Assembly (NCBI GenBank): GCA_964353455.1
Contig: CAYGWP010000245.1
Coordinates: 1 to 8,848, forward strand
Reading direction: 5' to 3'
Length of the DNA stretch: 8,848 bases
Source of the DNA: CAYGWP01 sp964353455
GTDB lineage: Bacteria > Planctomycetota > Phycisphaerae > FEN-1346
Shown: in pieces, positions 1 to 4,514 of the stretch
How the letters are laid out: each line of letters starts with the position of its first letter
How positions within the stretch are numbered: position 1 is the first letter of the stretch
Notes under the pieces: model-generated
Told to the model about the DNA's origin: nothing
Seen by the model: the letters and a program-made list of their open reading frames with translations, nothing else
Databases searched by the model: none
Made by a program: the position numbers and the translations under genes

Positions 1-20
1 AGGCCCATTCATGGGCCTTT
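1..20 (+). terminator. Short hairpin followed by TTT, possible terminator of an upstream gene
   Basis: A 7-bp perfect stem (AGGCCCA at 1-7, TGGGCCT at 12-18) with loop TTCA is followed only by a short T run (18-20). This could be the rho-independent terminator of a gene ending left of the window. The T tract is weak, and the hairpin is also the first of a series of similar hairpins, so it may instead be one unit of that repeat cluster. Confidence 0.35.
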
Positions 21-21
21 G

Positions 22-301
22 CCCGCCGAAGGCGGGTGTAGCCCCGGCCCTCTGGGCCGGGGTGACAAGGCGGCCGCGCCCTATCCTTCTCCTCTTTTCC
101 CCCGCCGTGGCCCGCCGCAGGCGGGCCACGGCGGGGGAAAAGAAAATGCGTTTCTCACCCCCAAATGCCGGGGCCAAAGGCCCCGGCCTAGACGCCGCTT
201 CGCGGCGCGAAGGCGCCTGAAGGCGCCTCTTAAAGTCACCCAAAATGTGGGTAAAGACAAGGGCTCACGCCGTGGGCTATTGTCTATCGTGCCTTCGGCA
301 C
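22..301. repeat. Cluster of eight more short inverted repeats, mostly with 3-4 base loops
   Basis: No credible gene lies here; open frames are low-complexity and run through palindromes. Read base by base, hairpins occur at 22-36 (6 bp, loop GAA), 42-62 (9 bp, loop TCT), 93-143 (24 bp, loop GCA, listed separately), 167-187 (9 bp, loop AAA), 193-207 (6 bp, loop TTC), 211-228 (7 bp, loop TGAA), 255-285 (14 positions with one mismatch and two G-U pairs on the plus strand, loop GCC) and 289-301 (5 bp, loop TTC). Most share a core of CC, three loop bases, then GG. The density suggests accumulated palindromic repeat units (REP-like) rather than one terminator. A structured RNA is possible but nothing matches a family I know. 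Confidence 0.7.
93..143. repeat. Perfect 24-bp inverted repeat with 3-base loop
   Basis: Positions 93-116 pair without mismatch with 120-143 around the loop GCA (117-119). The outer part is T-rich on the left and A-rich on the right, which is the reverse of the A-stem-T order of a classical intrinsic terminator, so a U-tract terminator is unlikely on either strand. It could be an extruding cruciform, an RNA stabilising hairpin, a protein-binding REP-like unit, or an assembly or replication artefact. Confidence 0.85.
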
Positions 302-465
302 TCAAAGCCCGCCGTTTCCATCAATTGCATCTGCCACCAAGAACGGCCGCACCCCAACGAACGCATCTCCGGCGGCACTGCTTTCCATCCGTTCCATCAT
401 TCTGCTTGAGGGCCGGCAAAGAGGGGGATAGAATACGGCTAAGGGCAGGTCAAGAAGGAACCGTC
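302..465. other. Gene-free leader region before the first fmdB-type gene
   Basis: This is the rest of the 5' non-coding stretch. Apart from the promoter-like pair at 406-434 and the ribosome binding site AAGGA at 455-459, I see no gene, RNA or repeat in it. A longer frame open upstream of 466 reads through the hairpin cluster as arginine- and proline-rich low-complexity sequence and is not taken as coding. Confidence 0.5.
406..434 (+). promoter_or_regulatory. Putative sigma70-type promoter for fmdB-HIT
   Basis: TTGAGG (406-411) matches TTGACA at four of six positions. After a 17-bp spacer comes TAGAAT (429-434), matching TATAAT at five of six. It would start transcription near 441, about 25 bases before the fmdB-type start codon. 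The fit is good for a GC-rich genome, but it is a sequence match only. Confidence 0.5.
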
Positions 466-693
466 ATGCCTCTGTACGAGTTCACGTGCGACAAGTGCGG
501 CAGACTCTTCGAGGAACTTATCCGGTCGATGACGGAGCGGCGCCGCCCCAAGTGCCCCCGCTGTGGGAGCCCGAACGTCCGCAAGCGGTTCTCGACATTC
601 GCCATGAGCGGCACGACTCGCGGCAAAGGCGCCGCAGGAGGCGACGCCGGCTGCGCCACCTGTCACGGAAGGTCCTGCGCCACCTGCCACTAA
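466..693 (+). CDS. FmdB-type small zinc-ribbon regulatory protein (first copy)
   Basis: This 75-residue protein belongs to the FmdB/CxxC_CxxC_SSSS putative regulatory family. It starts MPLYEFTCDKCG, and a CxxC pair at Cys8/Cys11 and another at Cys30/Cys33 should bind one zinc ion. The role of the family is poorly known; transcriptional or protein-quality roles are usually suggested. The ATG at 466 is chosen because AAGGA lies six bases upstream and the family begins exactly with M-P-x-Y-E; a much longer frame upstream is low-complexity. The tail carries two C-A-T-C-H motifs (63-67 and 71-75). Family members often end in extra cysteine clusters, so a second metal site is more likely than haem binding, because no signal peptide is present. 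The HIT gene follows after 72 bases on the same strand and may share its transcript. A second, longer FmdB-type protein is encoded at 6142-6453. Confidence 0.9.
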   Translation: MPLYEFTCDKCGRLFEELIRSMTERRRPKCPRCGSPNVRKRFSTFAMSGTTRGKGAAGGDAGCATCHGRSCATCH

Positions 694-765
694 GGGAAAT
701 GCTCAATCATCACGACCCGCCCGACGGACTGGCGGGCCGTGGCACGCGAACTGCGAGGATACATC

Positions 766-1278
766 ATGGATCGCCTCTGGGCGCCCTGGCGGATGACTTA
801 CATCGACGGAATCCCGAACGGCGGCAAGCAGGCCGAGTGTTTCCTGTGCGCCGCCCGCGATGCCGCCGACGACCGGAAGGCCCTCGTGTTCCTCCGCCGG
901 GCGCACGCCTTCGCCGTCCTTAACCACTTTCCGTACAACAACGGTCACACGCTGATCGTCCCGGCTTCGCATAAGGGCGACCTGGCGGACCTGACGGACG
1001 ATGAATCGCTGGCCATCATGAAGACCACGGCCGAGGTGCTGGACGTCTTCAAGAGGCTCATGCGGCCGGACGGGTTCAACGTGGGCTTCAACTTCGGGCG
1101 CGCGGCCGGGGCCGGACTGCCGGAGCACCTGCATCTGCACATCGTTCCGCGGTGGAACAGCGACACGAACTTCATGCCGGTCCTCGCGGATACGAAGGTG
1201 ATTCCGCAGGCGCTCGAGGACCTGTACGGCAGGCTGCGTGCCGCCATCGAGGGTGACAGCCCGAAGGGGAGTTTGTAG
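766..1278 (+). CDS. HIT-family nucleotide hydrolase/phosphorylase (Ap4A phosphorylase-like)
   Basis: The 170-residue product is a histidine-triad protein. The catalytic triad H-L-H-L-H lies at 121-125, followed by I-V-P-R-W, and the upstream G-x-N-x-G-x-x-A-G-A-G nucleotide-binding stretch is recognisable at about 104-117 (FNVGFNFGRAAGAG). The start MDRLWAPWRM, a C-x-x-C at 25-28 that could bind zinc, and the block WNSDTNFMPVLADTKVIP (130-147) are typical of the bacterial HIT subgroup related to diadenosine tetraphosphate (Ap4A) phosphorylases. Such enzymes cleave Ap4A or other nucleotide conjugates in the cytoplasm; exact substrate is not deducible here. The ATG at 766 is preferred to an in-frame GTG at 739 because GAGGA lies six bases before it and the family N-terminus begins at this methionine. 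It lies 72 bases after the fmdB-type gene, probably in one transcript. Confidence 0.92.
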   Translation: MDRLWAPWRMTYIDGIPNGGKQAECFLCAARDAADDRKALVFLRRAHAFAVLNHFPYNNGHTLIVPASHKGDLADLTDDESLAIMKTTAEVLDVFKRLMRPDGFNVGFNFGRAAGAGLPEHLHLHIVPRWNSDTNFMPVLADTKVIPQALEDLYGRLRAAIEGDSPKGSL

Positions 1279-1289
1279 AAGAAGCCATT

Positions 1290-1419
1290 CACCGCAGAGA
1301 GCGCGGAGAACGCAGAGGAAAGACAAGGCTGGTAAAAGGCAAAACAAAAAATGTTTTAGTTTTGTGTTTCCGTTAATAAGTCTCTCTATTTCTCTGCGTT
1401 CTCCGCGCCCTCTGCGGTG
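1290..1419. repeat. 130-bp palindromic element (31-bp inverted arms, 29/31 complementary)
   Basis: Positions 1290-1320 are the inverted copy of 1389-1419, differing at two positions (1300/1409 and 1318/1391). The shared motif is CACCGCAGAG, then GCGCGGAG and AACGCAGAG. The 68-base centre is AT-rich, unlike the surroundings, and contains a smaller CAAAAC/GTTTTAGTTTTG foldback. It carries no ORF and fills the gap between the HIT gene (ends 1278) and dgt (starts 1442), so it forms most of the dgt leader. From memory, CCGCAGAG/CGCAGAG palindromes recur between genes in many bacterial genomes, which suggests a non-autonomous dispersed element. Confidence 0.85.
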
Positions 1420-1441
1420 GAAAGGAATCCGGGGAAAGGCA

Positions 1442-2590
1442 ATGCTGACGAGGAAGGATTTCGAGGAGCGCGAACTGAGGGAACTTGCGCCCTTCGCGGC
1501 GAAGGCCGCCCAGACCCGCGGACGCGCGAATCCCGAGCCGGAGCATCAGTACCGCACCGCATACCAGCGCGACCGCGACCGGATCGTCCACTCCACCGCG
1601 TTCCGCCGCCTGGAGTACAAGACCCAGGTCTTCCTGACGCACGAGGGCGACTTCTTCCGGACGCGCCTCACGCACACGATGGAAGTGGCGCAGATCGCGC
1701 GGACGCTGGCACGGGCACTGAACCTCAATGAGGACCTGACGGAGGCGGTCGCCCTGGCCCACGACCTGGGGCACACCCCCTTCGGCCATTCCGGCGAAGA
1801 GGCCCTGCGCGACCTCATGCGCGACCACGGCGGCTTCGAGCACAACCGGCACGGAATCCGAATCATAGATTACCTGGAACACCCGTACCCGCAGTTCCGC
1901 GGGCTGAACCTGACGTACGAGGTCCGCGAGTGCATCGCCAAGCACGCCACCAGTTACGACCGGCCGGCGGGCGGGGATTTCGACAACGGATGCCCGCCGC
2001 TCGAGGGCCAGGTCGTCGAGATGGCCGACTCCATCGCCTACGACAGCCACGACCTGGACGATGCACTCTCGATGGGCCTGCTGGGCGCTGAGGACCTCCG
2101 GAACCTGGCGATCTTCCGGCAGGCTGCCGCCGACTTCGCCGGGAACCTCTCGGACCTGACGGCCGACCAGCAAATCCGGCGGATCGCCAAACTCCTCATT
2201 GACCTCATGGCGAGCGATGCCATCGCCACGAGCGAACGGGCCATCCTAGATGCGGGCGTACGCAGCGTCGCCGACGTCCGGGCCGCCAACGGGCGACTCA
2301 TACGTTTCTCCGACGGACTCCTGCCGAAGGTCAAGGAACTCGAGGCATTCCTCCTCGACCGCGTGTACCGCCATTACCGGGTCGCCAGGATGATGACCAA
2401 ATCCAGGCGGTTCATCGGCCAGATTTTTGCGGCATACCGCGACAACCCCGACCAGTTGCCGCCGACGTACCGGGCGCGGGCCGACTCGGAGGGGCTCGAA
2501 ATCGCCATCTGCGACTACATCGCCGGCATGACCGACCGCTACGCCCAGGACGAGTTCCAGCGGCTGTATGAGCCGTTCGAACGGGTGTGA
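1442..2590 (+). CDS. dgt: Deoxyguanosinetriphosphate triphosphohydrolase-like HD protein
   Basis: The 382-residue product is of the dGTPase family, which hydrolyses dNTPs (dGTP in the classical enzyme) to deoxynucleoside and triphosphate and so controls dNTP pools. The HD-domain metal ligands are visible: H78 in RTRLTHTMEV, H107-D108 in ALAHDLGHTPFGHSGE, and D196 in EMADSIAYDSHDLDD. The conserved G-F-E-H-N-R-H-G (131-138) and the N-terminal R-D-R-D-R-I-V-H-S-T-A-F-R-R-L (43-57) are also typical. The length of ~380 fits the shorter 'dGTPase-like' subfamily rather than the ~500-residue E. coli type, so nucleotide preference is uncertain. The ATG at 1442 is chosen for the purine-rich GGGGAAAGG just upstream (1431-1439) and the M-L-T-R-x-x-F-E-E-R-E start; frames further upstream run through the palindromic element. 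A hairpin begins right after the stop. Confidence 0.94.
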   Translation: MLTRKDFEERELRELAPFAAKAAQTRGRANPEPEHQYRTAYQRDRDRIVHSTAFRRLEYKTQVFLTHEGDFFRTRLTHTMEVAQIARTLARALNLNEDLTEAVALAHDLGHTPFGHSGEEALRDLMRDHGGFEHNRHGIRIIDYLEHPYPQFRGLNLTYEVRECIAKHATSYDRPAGGDFDNGCPPLEGQVVEMADSIAYDSHDLDDALSMGLLGAEDLRNLAIFRQAAADFAGNLSDLTADQQIRRIAKLLIDLMASDAIATSERAILDAGVRSVADVRAANGRLIRFSDGLLPKVKELEAFLLDRVYRHYRVARMMTKSRRFIGQIFAAYRDNPDQLPPTYRARADSEGLEIAICDYIAGMTDRYAQDEFQRLYEPFERV

Positions 2591-2620
2591 CATTCTCGGC
2601 ATTTGACAATGCCGGGAATG
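2591..2620 (+). terminator. 13-bp hairpin immediately after dgt
   Basis: CATTCTCGGCATT (2591-2603) pairs with AATGCCGGGAATG (2608-2620) around the loop TGAC. The only non-Watson-Crick position, T2596 with G2615, is a G-U pair in the plus-strand RNA but an A-C mismatch in the other strand, so the structure favours the dgt transcript. It starts one base after the TGA stop. No U tract follows (GGGGTTATACTG), so it may act as a weak or rho-assisted terminator or as a 3'-end stabiliser. Confidence 0.5.
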
Positions 2621-2630
2621 GGGTTATACT
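2603..2630 (+). promoter_or_regulatory. Strong sigma70-type promoter overlapping the dgt 3' hairpin
   Basis: A perfect TTGACA (2603-2608), a 16-bp spacer and TATACT (2625-2630, five of six to TATAAT) make this the best promoter match in the window. The -35 box coincides with the loop and closing pair of the dgt 3' hairpin. Transcription would start near 2637 and give a leader of about 105 bases before the ATG at 2744, which has AGGAGA (2731-2736) seven bases upstream. Confidence 0.6.
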
Positions 2631-2743
2631 GTCCTAATCACGTGAATTCGGGGCCCTGCGGGGCCGGATGCGGCTCACAAGACCTCTTGGCGCGCAAAAT
2701 GGACGCTGGAACCAGTAACACCGGACATCCAGGAGAACCGAAC

Positions 2744-2866
2744 ATGCCCCCCTCCCCCCAACCCCTCTCCCCCCATGCTCCGGCCGCGTCCCCGCTGCCA
2801 GATCAAATTTCCTATCAGTTATGGGATCGGCGGTCAGCGTGTTTGGCACGCGAAGACGGCGTGTGA
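2744..2866 (+). CDS. 40-codon ORF behind a strong promoter and RBS; probably the remnant start of a lost gene
   Basis: The ATG at 2744 has an excellent ribosome site (AGGAGA, seven bases away) and a near-consensus promoter about 105 bases upstream, the usual layout of a real gene. The reading frame, however, enters a cytosine-rich repeat (2760-2790) almost at once and stops after 40 codons; the peptide is proline-, alanine- and serine-rich and resembles nothing I know. The simplest reading is that the body of the original gene was replaced when the repeat or a rearrangement came in. A functional small peptide or leader peptide cannot be excluded. A second copy of the repeat lies at the broken 5' edge of the gene fragment at 4074-4514. 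Confidence 0.3.
   Translation: MPPSPQPLSPHAPAASPLPDQISYQLWDRRSACLAREDGV
2760..2790 (+). repeat. 31-bp direct repeat, copy 1
   Basis: The sequence AACCCCTCTCCCCCCA followed by GCTCCGGCCGC recurs in the same orientation at 4076-4106, with two transitions in 31 positions (T2776/C4092, G2788/A4104). This copy lies 13 bases after the ATG at 2744. The flanks of the two copies are unrelated. It is probably a dispersed repeat of this genome that marks a rearrangement edge. Confidence 0.8.
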
Positions 2867-2982
2867 GCCAAAGTCAGCGTGGGGTTGTGAGAACGTGTTT
2901 CAGAACACCTTCTGCCATATTCGCAGGACCGGGCCGAGGACCGAGCGGCACTTGTGGCGCTTGTTGTGAAGGGAGAGCCTGG
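2867..2982. other. Non-coding spacer before the 157-aa hypothetical gene
   Basis: I see no gene, RNA or convincing promoter here. A foldback spans 2842-2872: TTTGGC pairs with GCCAAA and ACGC with GCGT, with GTGA bulged. It covers the stop codon of the 40-codon ORF and could attenuate or end that transcript. A ribosome site for the next gene (GGAGA, 2972-2976) closes the region. Confidence 0.4.
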
Positions 2983-3456
2983 ATGGAGCCCGAACGCGGG
3001 GAGGGGCGGCCGGCCGACTTCGGCTTCCGCTATGACTGGCGGGAGGGCAGCGTGCGGCCGCCGTACCACTACGAATTCACCATCTGCGTCTCGCCCGAAG
3101 GCGAGGGGACGATCGTGTTCCGTCCCGACTACCCTGAGGAAGGCGCACCGGCCTGGGAGGAGCGCTTCCGCGTGAGCGGGCCGCTCCTCGACGGACTCCA
3201 CAAGATGATTGTTGAGCGGCGGGTCACTGCCCACGCCGCCTGGGAGACTGCCCCAGACTCCGACCATGTGGGCGGGGCTCTGGAGTGGCTCGAGGTCGTC
3301 GCGTGCGGGGAGCGCCACGTGGTGCCGTCCGACCTGCTGCACCCCGAGGCGATGGAGCCCGTCTATGCGTTCATCCGCGGGCTCGTGCCCGAGGCCATCT
3401 GGGCCGGGCTCCGCGCCCGGCACGAGGCATTCCAGGCGGCGTATGGGCAGGGCTGA
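2983..3456 (+). CDS. Conserved-looking hypothetical protein, 157 aa
   Basis: I do not recognise a named family. The product is soluble, with no signal peptide or membrane segment, acidic and rich in aromatic residues. It has an N-terminal half that reads as beta strands (Y-H-Y-E-F-T-I-C-V-S, then G-T-I-V-F-R-P-D-Y) and a C-terminal half with a G-G-A-L-E-W-L-E-V block (96-104) followed by a helix-like stretch ending in V-P-E-A-I-W-A-G-L-R-A-R-H-E-A-F (137-152). Coding potential is supported by a clear ribosome site (GGAGA six bases before the ATG at 2983), a sensible amino-acid mix and strong third-position GC. The frame stays open upstream to about 2821 but without a better start. It sits within the module bounded by the 31-bp direct repeats, 125 bases before another small hypothetical gene on the same strand. 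Confidence 0.75.
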   Translation: MEPERGEGRPADFGFRYDWREGSVRPPYHYEFTICVSPEGEGTIVFRPDYPEEGAPAWEERFRVSGPLLDGLHKMIVERRVTAHAAWETAPDSDHVGGALEWLEVVACGERHVVPSDLLHPEAMEPVYAFIRGLVPEAIWAGLRARHEAFQAAYGQG

Positions 3457-3477
3457 GGCCGCGTGGGAGTTCTTGAG

Positions 3478-3510
3478 TCGTCGTCGTTGTCGTCGTCCTC
3501 GTCTTCGTCG
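3478..3510 (+). repeat. Imperfect TCG triplet tract with inverted partner downstream
   Basis: Eleven triplets, seven-plus of them exactly TCG, lie between two hypothetical genes. Part of the tract (3493-3503, TCGTCCTCGTC) is exactly complementary to 3543-3553, giving an 11-bp stem with a ~39-base loop. It is either a simple-sequence expansion or part of a dispersed palindromic repeat. It lies outside any credible reading frame. Confidence 0.7.
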
Positions 3511-3581
3511 AATGCCTTGATGGGGGGAGAGTCAGCGGACTCGACGAGGACGAGAGGAGGGGACACGACAGGGGGCTGGAG

Positions 3582-3869
3582 ATGACCTATACGGTCTATG
3601 TGGACGACAATTTCCACTACATGGACGAGAGCGAGCGCTACAATCTGGGCGAGTTCGCGACAGCGGAGGCCGCGGTGGCCGCCGCGAAGAAGGTCGTGGA
3701 CGAGTATCTCGCCTCGGCCTATGAGCGTGGGATGACCGCCGAAGAACTCAACCGCACATACCTGCTCTTCGGGGATGACCCCTATATCGTCCCGCGGGAA
3801 CCCGGCACCGAATTTTCGGCCAGAGATTACGCCAGGGAGCGTTGCGACGAGATGTGCCGAGCGAAGTGA
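3582..3869 (+). CDS. Small conserved hypothetical protein, 95 aa
   Basis: The product starts MTYTVYVDDNFHYMDESERY and contains an alanine-rich helix with V-D-E-Y-L (about 29-43), then G-M-T-A-E-E-L-N-R-T-Y (50-60), F-G-D-D-P-Y-I-V (63-70) and F-S-A-R-D-Y-A-x-E-R-C (79-89). From memory this matches a widespread small hypothetical family with no assigned function; it is cytoplasmic, with no membrane segment or signal. The start follows GGGGG at 3571-3575, six bases upstream. The protein's only two cysteines lie near its C-terminus (C89 and C93). It lies 125 bases after the 157-residue hypothetical gene on the same strand, and both sit between the two 31-bp direct repeats, so they may have arrived together. 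Confidence 0.85.
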   Translation: MTYTVYVDDNFHYMDESERYNLGEFATAEAAVAAAKKVVDEYLASAYERGMTAEELNRTYLLFGDDPYIVPREPGTEFSARDYARERCDEMCRAK

Positions 3870-3925
3870 CGTGCGCCCGCATCCCGCACCACGCTCGCCG
3901 GCGGCGCGGGAGATGGCCCCCCACT

Positions 3926-4039
3926 GTCATGGTGAGTTTGTCGAAGCACCTTTCGGAGGGACAAGCCCCGGCGAGGCAGTGCACTCCGTCACGTCAGTCG
4001 CCTCCCCTGAAGGGTTCCTCGACAGGCTCGGAATGAGAC
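3926..4039. repeat. Dispersed-type inverted repeat (GTCAT...TTGTCGA / TCGACAGGCTC...)
   Basis: The left arm, 3926-3960 (GTCATGGTGAG, TTTGTCGA, AGCACC), is an imperfect inverted copy of the right arm, 4001-4039 (GGGTTCC, TCGACAGGCTCGGAATGA). The sequence resembles the 'GTCATTCCGAGCCTGTCGA' palindromes I remember as scattered through many environmental bacterial genomes. The middle 40 bases show nothing recognisable. There is no ORF. It occupies most of the spacer between the 95-aa gene and the gene fragment at 4074. Confidence 0.7.
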
Positions 4040-4073
4040 ATCGCGGCAAGCCGCAGCCAGAGACGACAGATGA

Positions 4074-4514
4074 CAAACCCCTCTCCCCCCACGCTCCGGC
4101 CGCATCGGCACGGGCAAGGTCCTCTCTAAGGAGGAGCGGGAGGCCGACAAGGCCGCCGGTCCGACCGACGGCGACCCGCAGGGGGCATACAACGCCCACC
4201 TCTGGTGGGAGACGGGCGACATCGTGGATACGGCCGATGCGTGGGAACTCACGGCCATCCTGAAGGGCGATGCCCCGAGGGATTCGTGCAAGGTTGACCT
4301 GACGCCCCGGCGCCTCCAGCGGTTCCGCACGCCGGCCGGCGCGAAGTTCCGCTACGCGGTGACCGACCTCGGGACGGGGAAGGTCCTCGCGGAAGGCTCG
4401 GCCGAGGCGGACGAGTTCGACCTCTTGACGCTGCGGCAGATAGCGCTCGTGAAGGGCAAGAACCGGGTGCGGATCACTCCGGCGGTTTCGGCGGCGCGGG
4501 TTCCGTCACCTTGA
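4074..4514 (+). pseudogene. 3' fragment of a larger gene lacking its start
   Basis: From 4074 a frame stays open for 146 codons but has no ATG; the in-frame TGA at 4071-4073 precedes it and the first GTG is only at 4224, without a ribosome site. From about 4113 the product reads like real protein: a K-E-E-R-E-A-D-K-A helix, A-Y-N-A-H-L-W-W-E-T-G-D, then D-L-T-P-R-R-L-Q-R-F and beta-strand-like segments ending in K-G-K-N-R-V-R-I-T. The D-x-T-P-R-R-x-Q-x-F pattern reminds me of C-terminal tails of planctomycete secreted hydrolases, but this is memory only. The 31-bp repeat lies exactly at the broken 5' edge. The 3' end overlaps the convergent membrane-protein gene by 41 bases, suggesting its natural end may also have been altered. 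Unlikely to be translated as it stands. Confidence 0.6.
4076..4106 (+). repeat. 31-bp direct repeat, copy 2
   Basis: This copy matches 2760-2790 at 29 of 31 positions. It sits six bases after an ATG (4070) that opens only a 19-codon frame, and at the point where recognisable coding sequence of the gene fragment begins. Together the copies bracket 1.3 kb holding two hypothetical genes. Confidence 0.8.

Noticed and set aside
22..301. CRISPR array
   Set aside because: The hairpins differ in sequence, length and spacing; there is no constant repeat or regular spacer.
19..465. Long plus-strand frame upstream of and in frame with the first fmdB-type gene
   Set aside because: It is arginine/proline-rich low-complexity sequence translated from the hairpin cluster; the family start and ribosome site are at 466.
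654..690. c-type cytochrome reading of the two CXXCH motifs
   Set aside because: The protein is a short FmdB zinc ribbon without signal peptide; haem c attachment takes place outside the cytoplasm.
739..765. GTG start nine codons upstream of the HIT gene
   Set aside because: The ATG at 766 has a ribosome site at proper distance and matches the family N-terminus.
1351..1380. Promoter for dgt in the AT-rich centre of the palindromic element
   Set aside because: TAATAA at 1374-1379 resembles a -10 box, but no credible -35 box stands 16-18 bases upstream.
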